A stretch of DNA of 64,000 bases from Bacteroidota bacterium (GTDB taxonomy: Bacteria > Bacteroidota > Bacteroidia > Bacteroidales > CAIWKO01), in the NCBI GenBank assembly GCA_037133915.1, contig JBAXND010000015.1, positions 26,468-90,467 of the forward strand, in the 5' to 3' direction. The notes under the pieces are model-generated. The model was not told the DNA's origin, did not search any database, and saw nothing but the letters and a program-made list of their open reading frames with translations. How positions within the stretch are numbered: the first letter of the stretch is position 1; the number at the start of each line of letters is the position of its first letter. The position numbers were made by a program, and so were the translations under genes. This document shows, one piece after another, positions 1-8,998 of the stretch.

Positions 1-1
1 T

Positions 2-667
2 ACCGGAGGTATCCAAACCTTCACCATTCCCAGCTGCATTGACACTGTAACGATAGAGGCTTATGGTGCTCAGGGCGGAAATGGAAGTTCAAAACTCGGC
101 GGCAAAGGTGCGAAAATGACCGGCAAATTTCCCGTAACAGGCGGTCAGACACTTACTATTGTTGTTGGTCAGAAAGGTATTGACAGCCCGTCAACAGGTT
201 CCGGAGGCGGCGGATCGGGTGTGCATAACAACGGAACCCTGATGATAATTGCCGGTGGTGGTGGCGGCGCCGACTTACAGACGTCCGGTGGACTTGGTGC
301 AACTACAGCCAACTGTGGCTTAAATGGTATCGGTGGAGATGCCGGAGCAGGAGGATGCGGTGGCGCCAATGGCGGGAACAATTTTTCGTATCCGAATGGT
401 AGAGGAGGCAAAGGATGGAATGCAGGAAGCAACGGTTCAACCGGTGATAACGGTAATGTTGCCGGCACTTTCGGTCTTGGAGGTGGCGGTGGTTCAGCAA
501 CCAATGGTGTTGGAAATGCCGGTGGCGGCGGTGGCGGCTATTCGGGTGGCGGCGGTGGCGGCACCAATAATTCGGCAGGCGGTGGCGGCTCTTATAATAT
601 CGGACTGAGCCAGTCAAACACGGCTGATTACAACACAGGCAACGGATTTGTGACCATAACATGGTAA
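2..667 (+). CDS. Glycine-rich surface protein, C-terminal part (5' end outside window)
   Basis: The frame is open from base 2 to the TAA at 665-667, so the gene begins before the window. The translated start (TFTIPSCIDTVTIEAYGAQGG) is a short beta-rich lead-in followed by about 180 residues dominated by Gly-Gly runs and Asn/Ser. This lead-in plus glycine-rich domain recurs in secreted Bacteroidota proteins and again in the next gene (1500-2161), so the two are tandem paralogues. No sorting domain follows; the protein ends in VTITW. It is probably exported or cell-surface. Function is unknown. The GGC/GGT-rich DNA throws up long Pro-rich minus-strand frames that are shadows. Confidence 0.8.
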   Translation, partial: TGGIQTFTIPSCIDTVTIEAYGAQGGNGSSKLGGKGAKMTGKFPVTGGQTLTIVVGQKGIDSPSTGSGGGGSGVHNNGTLMIIAGGGGGADLQTSGGLGATTANCGLNGIGGDAGAGGCGGANGGNNFSYPNGRGGKGWNAGSNGSTGDNGNVAGTFGLGGGGGSATNGVGNAGGGGGGYSGGGGGGTNNSAGGGGSYNIGLSQSNTADYNTGNGFVTITW

Positions 668-706
668 TTAATAGTGAAGAATTAAGAACGAAAAAATCAT
701 TTTAAT

Positions 707-1336
707 ATGAAATTTTTAAAAGTTCTCCCCCTGGTTATTTTTATACTTGCAGCCACTGTGGCATTCCCGCAAGGAACATCTATAAACACCACCGGCACTG
801 CTGCAGATCCATCAGCGATACTTGATGTAAGCAGCACTTCGCAGGGCGCTTTATTACCACGCATGTCAGAAGCTCAGCGCAATGCCATTAACAGTCCGGC
901 CGACGGGCTGATTATTTTTAATACAACTACCGGCTGTATGAACTATTATCATAATAATATATGGTATCAATGGTGCGGCACCTGCATTCCGCCATCGGCG
1001 CCTATAGCCGGAAACAATAGTCCGGTTTGCTCAGGCGATACCATTAAACTCACAGCCTCTTTCATTCCGAATGTTACTTATAACTGGACCGGTCCGAATG
1101 GTTTTTCTTCTGCGCTTCAAAATCCCAAAATACCAAATTCATCTACTGCAAATACAGGGACCTACAGTGTAACTGCGTCAATAAGCGGATGCACCAGCAC
1201 AGCCGGTACAACAAGTATAACTGTAAATCAAACGCCATCGTCGGCATTCACTTTTAATCCAACGACCACCGGCCTAAACTCAAACGTGACTTTTACTCCG
1301 GGTGTTTCGGGTGCCTCTTATTCATGGACTTTCTAA
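707..1336 (+). CDS. Secreted protein, N-terminal fragment ended by an in-frame TAA
   Basis: ATG at 707 gives a signal peptide (KFLKVLPLVIFILAATVAFPQ), then the leader domain common in Bacteroidota surface proteins (GTAADPSAILDVSSTSQGAL through a Cys pair near residues 86-96), then an Ig/PKD-like stretch (residues 100-175) and the start of a PKD domain. Translation stops at TAA 1334-1336 in the middle of the PKD core, just after YSWTF. The same frame continues without another stop to 2161, so this is the front part of an originally 484-residue protein. If the stop is real, the 209-residue product lacks half a PKD domain and all of the glycine-rich domain. Confidence 0.75.
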   Translation: MKFLKVLPLVIFILAATVAFPQGTSINTTGTAADPSAILDVSSTSQGALLPRMSEAQRNAINSPADGLIIFNTTTGCMNYYHNNIWYQWCGTCIPPSAPIAGNNSPVCSGDTIKLTASFIPNVTYNWTGPNGFSSALQNPKIPNSSTANTGTYSVTASISGCTSTAGTTSITVNQTPSSAFTFNPTTTGLNSNVTFTPGVSGASYSWTF

Positions 1337-2161
1337 AGCGGAACACCTTCAAACAGTACGGTTCAGAATCCGGTGGTTCAGTGGGCTGTATCGGGCACTT
1401 ACAATATTTCGCTGGTTGTAACACAAAACGGATGCACATCTACAACCACTACAAATACTATTTCTGTTACTTCATGCGGAATTGTGCATGGTACACAAAC
1501 ATTTAATTACACAGGCGCACAGCAATCATTTACCGTACCTGCGTGTATAACTTCTGTTACATTGGAAGCCTGGGGCGGACAAGGCGGAGATAATAACGGA
1601 AGCGGTTATACCGGTGGTCGCGGAGGCTATGCCTACGGAACGTTAACGGTAACTCCTGGTCAAACACTTTATGTGTATGTGGGCGGAGATGGTCAGGATG
1701 GATCTTCCACCAGTAATGTTTTTATGGCCGGTGGCTGGAACGGAGGAGGCACGGGTGTTTCGACAGGTGGTGGCGGTGGTGGCGGCAGCGATGTGCGTGT
1801 TGGAGGAACGGCCTTAACAGACAGAGTGCTTGTGGCAGGAGGCGGCGGCGGCGCTTACGGAGGCTCTTATGCAGATAACGGTGGTTACGGAGGTGGCTTA
1901 TCGGGTCAGAGCAGGCAGATTACTACGGGCGGAACGCAATCTGCCGGAGGCACTACAGGTGGCTCATTTGGTCAGGGCGGTTCTCAAAGCAATACAGGAT
2001 ACATGTGCGGAGGTGGCGGTGGAGGATATTATGGCGGCGGCACTGCATCGGTGAACGGTACCGGTTCGGGCGGCTCATCGTATTATGCCGGAACAACAGC
2101 ACCGAATGGCACAACGGCCGATGTAAATACAGGTGTCGGCAAAGTTGTTATTACCTGGTAG
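1337..2161 (+). pseudogene. C-terminal remainder of the interrupted PKD/glycine-rich protein
   Basis: This is the same frame as 707-1336, directly after the TAA. It begins SGTPSNSTVQNPVVQW, the expected second half of a PKD domain, continues through GTYNISLVVTQNGC, then a lead-in (FNYTGAQQSFTVPACITSV) and about 200 residues of Gly-rich sequence ending VVITW. A gene caller could start it at GTG 1373, but that start has no leader and cuts the PKD domain, so independent expression is unlikely. One base change in the stop (for example TCA or GAA to TAA) would explain the break. A sequencing error is the main alternative. Confidence 0.7.
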
Positions 2162-2391
2162 AACTATTTGAATAAGGAAACAAAAACTCCGGTTCAAAAA
2201 GCAATGTACACTCCTCAGACATCTGACATTCCAATGTGATTCAGAAAGGTCATGCTTATTATTTTGTTCATAAAACCCGAGCATTATCGGGGTATTTAGG
2301 TTTGTCAACGAATACTTCTGATATTTTCGCAAGTCAAAAAACCTGAAATTTATACGGGAAAAAAGTCCTATTGAAACAGGACATATACCCC
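2162..2391. other. Intergenic spacer, nothing recognised
   Basis: Between the glycine-rich gene and the next promoter I see no credible ORF, RNA gene or strong hairpin. The long minus-strand frame that crosses it (to 2623) runs through the coding sequence of the next gene and has no recognisable content. Confidence 0.5.
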
Positions 2392-2423
2392 TTGAAGCAG
2401 CATCGCTGTTCGTTGTAATTTTG
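2392..2423 (+). promoter_or_regulatory. Bacteroidota promoter, TTG-N21-TAATTTTG
   Basis: TTG at 2392-2394 and TAATTTTG (TAnnTTTG) at 2416-2423 are separated by 21 bp. The gene start is 54 bp downstream. The arrangement, including the flanking tatacc and ctgttcg/ccgttcg sequence, is nearly copied upstream of 3727, which suggests the two promoters are related by descent or co-regulated. Confidence 0.6.
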
Positions 2424-2476
2424 TAGCAGAGTTCTTTATATCCACAGAATACTCCACTACTACAACAGCTAACACG

Positions 2477-3223
2477 ATGAAAAACATTAACACAAAACCC
2501 ACGCACAACGGCAAATTCAGCAGTTCTTCCGTTACACTGGTGATTGCATTTGCACTTGTTTTTGCCTTCAACACTTTTTCGCAACCTGATGGCATCAATG
2601 CCGAAAACAGCTATACAAAGCAATACAGCGCTTATGATTTAAGCGCCGGGATTAATGCATTTGACCTTATTGCAGAAGACCGGATGATTCTTTCAACCGA
2701 ATATAAAGTTGCGATGGGCGCAGATGGTCTGTCATATATAATGTATGAAACAGAAAACAAACAGACCTCATCAAGAACAGAATATCTGGGTGAACTTTAT
2801 GCTCCAAAGATTGTTGTTCGCGAAATAGAATTTCAGGAAGATCAGCTTAAACAGTATAATGACAACCTTCAAAACACAGCAAATGACAACCCATACTTAG
2901 GATTTATTTCAGACGGTGGGATTAAAGGAAAAGATAATGGTACCACTGACGGTGATAAAAAAGAAGCAAAGAATGAAAAAAAGGCAAAGAAGTCTAAATC
3001 GCGTATCGATGGTAAATACCTTGGACGTTATAGCTGCATAGATGATTATCAGTTCGATCAGTTTGAGAAGGAGAACCCTACTCGGTCATTTGGTAACAAT
3101 TTCACCAATAAGAAAAATTCAGCAAAAACCACCGGACAGGTAACGCGCCGAATCAATGCGAAATACTTGCTTGAGCACGCCAGCATAGAATCATTTCTGG
3201 CTGACGAATATGAAACCAAGTAA
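2477..3223 (+). CDS. Secreted hypothetical protein with repeated RIxxKYL motif
   Basis: A 248-residue protein with an N-terminal signal segment (VTLVIAFALVFAFNTFSQ, residues 20-37). The rest is hydrophilic. A Lys-rich linker (about residues 157-175) precedes two short related segments: RIDGKYLGRYSCIDDY near 177 and RINAKYLLEHASIESF near 222. I do not recognise the family. It has its own promoter at 2392-2423 and is followed after 24 bp by a small ORF, then a terminator at 3522, so the two probably form a transcription unit. Secretion to the periplasm or surface is inferred from the signal only. Confidence 0.7.
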   Translation: MKNINTKPTHNGKFSSSSVTLVIAFALVFAFNTFSQPDGINAENSYTKQYSAYDLSAGINAFDLIAEDRMILSTEYKVAMGADGLSYIMYETENKQTSSRTEYLGELYAPKIVVREIEFQEDQLKQYNDNLQNTANDNPYLGFISDGGIKGKDNGTTDGDKKEAKNEKKAKKSKSRIDGKYLGRYSCIDDYQFDQFEKENPTRSFGNNFTNKKNSAKTTGQVTRRINAKYLLEHASIESFLADEYETK

Positions 3224-3247
3224 CAATAATTAACGCACGTTATTTCA

Positions 3248-3490
3248 ATGAAAGCAGCAAAAAGATTTCTGCATCGATTGTCACGAAACCCGATTGCCCA
3301 AAGAACAGGATTGATTTATAAAATATTATTTGCAGTAAATTTTGCAGCAGCGCAACCGGTTGTTTCACATATGCAGACATCAGAGATTAACAAAAAAGAG
3401 CATACATTAAAGGAAGATAGAAAGATTACACAAGCATTCACCATGAACTTTCAAACAACTGTAAATACTAAAAAAGCGAACAACGACTAA
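3248..3490 (+). CDS. Small hypothetical protein (80 aa)
   Basis: ATG at 3248, 24 bp after the preceding gene and before a clear terminator, which favours a real co-transcribed gene. The N-terminus is basic (KAAKRFLHRLSRNP) and followed by a moderately hydrophobic stretch (YKILFAVNFAAAQPVV). The second half is Lys/Thr/Asn-rich. No family was recognised. It could be a weakly conserved exported peptide or a spurious ORF. Confidence 0.45.
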   Translation: MKAAKRFLHRLSRNPIAQRTGLIYKILFAVNFAAAQPVVSHMQTSEINKKEHTLKEDRKITQAFTMNFQTTVNTKKANND

Positions 3491-3521
3491 TTTTTTCTCA
3501 TGGGTTTAGGTTTGGCAGACA

Positions 3522-3558
3522 GGCAGAGAGCAAACGCTTTCTGCCTTTTGTTTTTTTT
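3522..3558 (+). terminator. Rho-independent terminator
   Basis: GGCAGAGAGC (3522-3531), loop AAAC, GCTTTCTGCC (3536-3545): a 10-bp stem with one G-U pair, followed by TTTTGTTTTTTTT. It ends the 2477/3248 unit. Confidence 0.85.
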
Positions 3559-3648
3559 CATCCAGGTGAAAAATACCACGGCACCATAGTACAAATGACC
3601 TATAAATAATCACGGCTTTTGACTAGTCATATATGCTAGTTTATACCC

Positions 3649-3680
3649 TTGAAATCGCCGTTCGTCTTATCGTAATTTTG
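3649..3680 (+). promoter_or_regulatory. Bacteroidota promoter, TTG-N21-TAATTTTG
   Basis: TTG 3649-3651 and TAATTTTG 3673-3680, spacer 21 bp, 47 bp upstream of the ATG at 3727. It closely resembles the promoter at 2392-2423, including flanking bases. Confidence 0.6.
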
Positions 3681-3726
3681 CTTTATCCATAAACGAATCA
3701 AAGATAATAACACTCAATATACGACC

Positions 3727-6700
3727 ATGAATCTCAAAAACACTGAAAACATGACTTCCCGTACATTCTCTGGCAGCGGCGTCCAGCAATGCTTTCGGCT
3801 CATTGTAGTTCTATTGTTGATGCTCATCGGCAGAAGTGAACTTTCGGCCACAAACTACTATTGGGTTGGTGGAACAGGAAACTGGTCGGATATAAACCAT
3901 TGGGTAACCACGTCCGGGGGCAATATTAACCACCTACAGGTTCCTACAGCATTCGACGATGTATATTTTGATGCGAACTCATTTTATGATACCAATCAAG
4001 TGGTAACAGTGAACGCGGGAAATTACACTGCCAGAAATATTGATTGGACAGGCGCACTCTACAAACCAAAATTCACCAATATTAATGGATACATTTTTCG
4101 GGTGTTCGGTTCAATGACTCTTATCAGCAATATGGTGTTTGATTATTTGGGAGCAATAAATTTTGAAAGTACTACCGCCGGAAATATTATTACAACTTCA
4201 GGGCAGGTCTTTAAAAACAATATTACCTTTTGTGGAATTGGAGGTCAATGGACATTAGCAGATGACCTAAACATGACCAATAAATCAATTTATCTTCTGA
4301 ATGGCACTTTTAATACTAACAATAAAACTATCAACTGTGGAACTATTTATTCTCAGGGTGCGGACTTGCGTTCACTTATTTTAGGTACATCAATCCTCAA
4401 CTTAAGAGGCAGTTTTTATGGAAATGCCGTAAACTTTACGTTCAGCGGCGCAAACTCCACCTTCAATTTTCTTTCGGCGAATGCACAAATAAGCACAAAT
4501 GGAGGCACACTCAATTACAATTTTGTAAACTTCAACGACTCCACAGGAACTGCTCTTATCAGTACCGGCACAACAGCCAATGCAACATTTGCAAGTGTTG
4601 TTATAAAATCAAATGGTAAAATCTATGGCAACAATACGTTCGTAAATATATCTTTGTTAAAGAGTATCTACCAGCTTCAGGAAGGCAAAACTCAGACTAT
4701 CACAGGCTCTCTGATTACCGCCGGTGCATGTACTCAATCAACCGTTATTCGCTCAACCACTGATAGTATTACAGCAACTATTCATAAAACCGGTAGCCCA
4801 CTGGTTGTTAATTATGTTTTACTTAAGGATATTGTTGCAACAGGATCATCATTTACAGCAAATAACTCTGTAGACCTCGGCAACAATACAGGCTGGACCA
4901 TTAATGCATCGACACCTCTCAACCTTTATTGGGTCGGCAATAGTGGTACCTGGGACAACCCGGCACACTGGTCGTATACCAGCGGTGGAGCAGGCGGTGC
5001 TTGTGTTCCTTCTCCTTATGATAATGTATTTTTTGATGCAAATTCTTTCACAATTCCGAGCCAATCTGTAAACATTTCGAGCACCAATGTTTTTTGCCAG
5101 AGTATGACATGGACAGGTGTATTGAACACTCCTGAACTAAAAGGTATTCCTTTGAGTTCACTGAATATTTATGGCTCACTTACTTTTTCCCCGAATATGA
5201 CTCTTGATTATAAAGGGCTCGTATATTTTGTATCATCAACCACCGGTCGCACAATTACGTCAGCAGGTCAGATATTCAAGAATAATGTAACCTTTTGCCA
5301 GGCTAATGGCGGATGGAAACTGTTGGACGAATTTAACACCGGAAACAGCACCTTGTGCTTTATTGCAGGCAGTATTAACACCAACAGCAAAACTGTGAAA
5401 TGTTCTTCCTTCAATTCAACTTACACAAACCAAAGACAACTGATACTTGGCGCATCGGAAATAGATATCATTGGTGCTTCATCAAATGCATGGGCGTTCA
5501 ATGCGACGAATCTTGATTTTCAGTGTGGCACCTCGGTAATAAATTTTATCAGCGGTGCTGCAGGTATGTCAAATACAACAGGTGATACCATTGTATTTAA
5601 TGATGTGAATTTTACTGAACATTCAGGTATGACAAGCCTTTCGAGCTTAAACATTACTGGCAAATTTCATTCAATGATGGTTGGATATAACTCGTCTATC
5701 GGAGGAAATAATATTTATGACCATCTCGACCTTGAGGGATTTCTCTACATTTTAAGTGCCAACAAAACTCAAACAATACTCAATTCAATGACTACTGCCG
5801 GCACTTGCGAACATTATACTTACATGTATACCAATTCGCTGGGAATGCAGGCAACGTTTCTTAAATCATCAGGCACACTGAATCTTTCTTACCTGCTGCT
5901 TCAGGACATTAATGCAACAGGCGGTGCCGTATTTAACGCTAATACATCCATAAATCTTTCAAATAATAGTGGTTGGAACTTCACGTCTCCTCCGGCGCAT
6001 GACCTCTATTGGGTGGGTGGTACAGGTAACTGGAACGAAAGCAGCCACTGGGCTTATACCAGCGGTGGCACACCGGGTGCTTGTGTGCCTACACCTTTTG
6101 ATAATGTATTTTTTGATCTTCACTCATACGGAACCACAGGTCAATATACAGAGGTTACCTGCGAAGTAATATTCTGCAATAATATGACCTGGACAGGTGT
6201 ACAGTACACTCCAGAATGGAAAGGAAGCTCATGCAGCAGCCTGAAAATTTTCGGTTCTCTGACATTATCGCCCAATATGACGATGAACTATGGTGGCGTA
6301 TTTTATTTCGAAGCGCTGAGCACCGGAAAAACAATTACAACATGCGGAAAGGTAATTAAAAATAATGTTTTCTTATGTGGCGCAGGTGGCGGCTGGACAA
6401 TGCTCGATAATTTTGAAGATTTGAAAGCCGTCAATATGGTTAAAGGCACTTTCAATACAAACGGTCACAATTTGATTTGTAACAATTTTATTTCAAGTAT
6501 TGCAGGTACACGCAACATCAACATGAACGCGTCAGATATAATTATTAAAGGAAACGCCCCGGGTTCATGGAATGTTTCTGTTACCGGACTTACATTCAGC
6601 GGAAGCAATTCGCACATTACCTTACCCCGCCCCAATGGCGGCATGTCGAATAACGGCAGCGGAAGTATTGCTTTTCATGATGTTGTTTTTGCAGATACAT

Positions 6701-8907
6701 CAGGCACATCAGAACTTTCTGATCCCAACATTACCATCAGTTTCAACAAAGTGGTATTTAACAGTAACGGCAAGATTACAGGGAATAACACGTTTGACAC
6801 CCTGATGTTCTACCCTGCCAAAACTTATACGCTGGAAGCTACAAAAACCCAAACCATTATTAGTAAACTTTATATGTTTGGCAATGGTTGCTATCCTATA
6901 ACTCTGAAATCGACGGTACAGGGTGTTCAGTCAAAGATGTATAAAAATGGCGGCATGGTTTCAGCAGCGTACGTTGAAATGCGCGATCAGTTTGCTTCAG
7001 GAGCATCTTTTTATGCAGGCAATAATAGTGTAAACGTTTCTAACAACACCGGATGGGTGTTTGGTGTAGCTCCCGGCTATGTGTTTGGTTTACCCGATAC
7101 CGCCTATATCTGCCCGGGCGACAGCCTTGTTTTGAATACGAACGGATTTGTAGGCGCAGTTTCATTTGAATGGCAAGATGGCAGCACTAACCCTACTTAC
7201 ACCGTTACATCGACAGGCAAATACTGGGTAGAGGTTACGTATGCCGACCATTGCTTCCTTGTTGATACGATTACAATATTAAACAATTCCATAACCACTG
7301 CTGAAGCAGGACCTGACCATTCGATATGTACAGGCGGATCAGCTACCTTAACTGCAACAGGGCTTCCCGGGTCAACGTATGCATGGAGCACAGGTGACAC
7401 TACAGCCCAGACCACCGTTACACCCACAGCAACATACACATACGTAGTTTCAGTTTCTAACGTTTGTGGCATTGCAACTGACTATGTGCTTGTATATGTG
7501 AATCAGCCTCCTGTTGCAAATGCAGGTCACGATACTACCACATGTCCGGGGACTCCTATAACGCTTACTGCAATCGGTCAGCCAGGGTATACCTACCTTT
7601 GGAGCAATGGCGGAACAGGTATTTCGACGAATGTATCACCGCTCACAACAACAACATATTCGGTAACAGTTACCGACAGTGCCGGTTGCGGAAGCGCTAT
7701 CGATCAGGTCACAGTATTTACTTATGGAAGCGCATGGGCAAATGCCGGAGCCGATGTTTCAGTTTGTCAGGGAACAACAGTTGCATTGGTAGCTTCAGGG
7801 CCAGCTGGCTCAACCTACCAGTGGAGCAATGGGGCTTCAGGTACATGCAATAATGTAACGCCCACTACAACCACTACCTATGTTGTTACGGTTACCGGAC
7901 CGGGAAACTGCGGCATTGCAACCGATGATGTAACTGTTGCAGTAAGCACCTTCCCTACTGTTGATGCCGGCAGCGATACAACTATTTGCCCCGGATCGGC
8001 AGTACAACTTACAGCTATTGGTCATAATGCAAATGCTTATTTGTGGAGCACAGGACAATCGGGTAAAACAATAACCGTTGCTCCGTCCACACAAACTACA
8101 TACACTGTACAGGCAAGTAACGTCTGCGGTTCGGCAACCGATAACGTAACAATTAGCATGCTGCCAACTGCCACAATACTATCGACGATAAGCGACGAGC
8201 ATTGCGGACAGCACGACGGTGCCGCTATGCTGACAGGTGCGGTTGATTACCTCTGGGAAAACGGTGTAAGCGGACCATACATTTCTAACCTTGGCGCCGG
8301 AGTTTATAATGTAAGCGTTTATAACGGAATATGCTATTCAACCGAAAGCATTGTTATTGCAACTGCTCCAGGACCCGTAGCCGATTTTGAAACCACCATG
8401 TTGAGTGATGATATCGAATCCAAAACTTTTGATTTCAATGATAAGTCAATTGGTGCTACAAGCTGGAATTGGGATTTTGGTGATAAAACATCCACTTCAG
8501 GCGTAACAGCTGTTGAACACACCTTTTTGGGTGCAGGTAAATTCAATGTTACACTTGCAGTAAAAGATGCTTACAATTGCACCGATACCGCAGTTCAGGT
8601 TATCCAAATCGAATTGCCTTCGCTTTACTTCATCCCTAACGCGTTTACGCCAAATGCAGATGGAACAAACGAGGAATTCGGTCCTATTTGGAGAGACAAA
8701 AGCGTACTCGTAAAATATGAATTCATAGTTTATGACCGCTGGGGAGCACAGGTATTCTATACAAACAATCCTGATCAGGGATGGAACGGAACTTCTTTCA
8801 ACGGATCAGAGACAGCAGCAGACGGTGTTTATTCATGGCTGATGACAGTGACGGAAAAGCCTGAATTTGAAAGGCAATACGCAGGAAGCCTGACACTCTA
8901 TCGCTAA
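3727..8907 (+). CDS. Giant T9SS surface protein: three 355-aa modules, Ig-like repeats, PKD, type B sorting domain
   Basis: A 1726-residue protein. A signal segment (FRLIVVLLLMLIGRSELSAT, about residues 22-42) is followed by three homologous modules starting near residues 43, 398 and 757. Each opens with YWVGGTGNW or a variant, then HW..TSGG, and VFFD a little later. After them come an Ig-like segment (about 1117-1185), four Ig-like repeats of about 80 residues with a C.G..V.L.A.G pattern and WS.G (about 1190-1510), a PKD-like domain (about 1555-1625, WNWDFGDKT) and a C-terminal domain from 1633 (FIPNAFTPNADG, YDRWGAQVF, GWNGT, DGVYSW, LYR end). This last matches the gliding-motility-associated (type B) T9SS signal. 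Inferred role: a large adhesin-like surface protein. A second ATG at 3751 is an alternative start. Confidence 0.9.
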   Translation: MNLKNTENMTSRTFSGSGVQQCFRLIVVLLLMLIGRSELSATNYYWVGGTGNWSDINHWVTTSGGNINHLQVPTAFDDVYFDANSFYDTNQVVTVNAGNYTARNIDWTGALYKPKFTNINGYIFRVFGSMTLISNMVFDYLGAINFESTTAGNIITTSGQVFKNNITFCGIGGQWTLADDLNMTNKSIYLLNGTFNTNNKTINCGTIYSQGADLRSLILGTSILNLRGSFYGNAVNFTFSGANSTFNFLSANAQISTNGGTLNYNFVNFNDSTGTALISTGTTANATFASVVIKSNGKIYGNNTFVNISLLKSIYQLQEGKTQTITGSLITAGACTQSTVIRSTTDSITATIHKTGSPLVVNYVLLKDIVATGSSFTANNSVDLGNNTGWTINASTPLNLYWVGNSGTWDNPAHWSYTSGGAGGACVPSPYDNVFFDANSFTIPSQSVNISSTNVFCQSMTWTGVLNTPELKGIPLSSLNIYGSLTFSPNMTLDYKGLVYFVSSTTGRTITSAGQIFKNNVTFCQANGGWKLLDEFNTGNSTLCFIAGSINTNSKTVKCSSFNSTYTNQRQLILGASEIDIIGASSNAWAFNATNLDFQCGTSVINFISGAAGMSNTTGDTIVFNDVNFTEHSGMTSLSSLNITGKFHSMMVGYNSSIGGNNIYDHLDLEGFLYILSANKTQTILNSMTTAGTCEHYTYMYTNSLGMQATFLKSSGTLNLSYLLLQDINATGGAVFNANTSINLSNNSGWNFTSPPAHDLYWVGGTGNWNESSHWAYTSGGTPGACVPTPFDNVFFDLHSYGTTGQYTEVTCEVIFCNNMTWTGVQYTPEWKGSSCSSLKIFGSLTLSPNMTMNYGGVFYFEALSTGKTITTCGKVIKNNVFLCGAGGGWTMLDNFEDLKAVNMVKGTFNTNGHNLICNNFISSIAGTRNINMNASDIIIKGNAPGSWNVSVTGLTFSGSNSHITLPRPNGGMSNNGSGSIAFHDVVFADTSGTSELSDPNITISFNKVVFNSNGKITGNNTFDTLMFYPAKTYTLEATKTQTIISKLYMFGNGCYPITLKSTVQGVQSKMYKNGGMVSAAYVEMRDQFASGASFYAGNNSVNVSNNTGWVFGVAPGYVFGLPDTAYICPGDSLVLNTNGFVGAVSFEWQDGSTNPTYTVTSTGKYWVEVTYADHCFLVDTITILNNSITTAEAGPDHSICTGGSATLTATGLPGSTYAWSTGDTTAQTTVTPTATYTYVVSVSNVCGIATDYVLVYVNQPPVANAGHDTTTCPGTPITLTAIGQPGYTYLWSNGGTGISTNVSPLTTTTYSVTVTDSAGCGSAIDQVTVFTYGSAWANAGADVSVCQGTTVALVASGPAGSTYQWSNGASGTCNNVTPTTTTTYVVTVTGPGNCGIATDDVTVAVSTFPTVDAGSDTTICPGSAVQLTAIGHNANAYLWSTGQSGKTITVAPSTQTTYTVQASNVCGSATDNVTISMLPTATILSTISDEHCGQHDGAAMLTGAVDYLWENGVSGPYISNLGAGVYNVSVYNGICYSTESIVIATAPGPVADFETTMLSDDIESKTFDFNDKSIGATSWNWDFGDKTSTSGVTAVEHTFLGAGKFNVTLAVKDAYNCTDTAVQVIQIELPSLYFIPNAFTPNADGTNEEFGPIWRDKSVLVKYEFIVYDRWGAQVFYTNNPDQGWNGTSFNGSETAADGVYSWLMTVTEKPEFERQYAGSLTLYR
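3850..7065 (+). repeat. Three tandem 1.07-kb coding repeats
   Basis: Modules begin near 3850, 4920 and 5998. Besides the YWVG opening they share internal marks: FGS.TL/F..N/M in the first third, TAG..TT.G or TTG..IT..G, a G.WT/K.LD core, NT..K, and GNN at the end followed by NNTGW or NNSGW. Modules 2 and 3 are closest to each other (TSGG..GACVP at the same place in both); module 1 lacks the ACVP cysteine. Confidence 0.8.
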
Positions 8908-8937
8908 AAGTTGAAAGAACAGTCAATAAAATGTTAG

Positions 8938-8973
8938 AAAGAGAGAGCCGGCTAAAATGCCGGCTCTCTCTTT
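8938..8973. terminator. Bidirectional terminator between convergent genes
   Basis: A perfect 12-bp stem (GAGAGAGCCGGC 8941-8952 / GCCGGCTCTCTC 8959-8970) with loop TAAAAT, flanked by AAA and TTT. It lies between the 3' ends of the plus-strand gene at 3727 and the minus-strand gene at 8999 and can serve both. Confidence 0.85.
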
Positions 8974-8998
8974 AATATAAACAGGTAATAAACAATTC

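Noticed and set aside
169..662. Long minus-strand frames over the glycine-rich gene
   Set aside because: Antisense of GGC/GGT repeats gives Pro-rich or His/Arg-rich frames with no start context; shadows.
1334..1336. Recoded TAA (sense codon)
   Set aside because: TAA ends many intact genes in this window, so a general recoding is ruled out; no local recoding element was seen.
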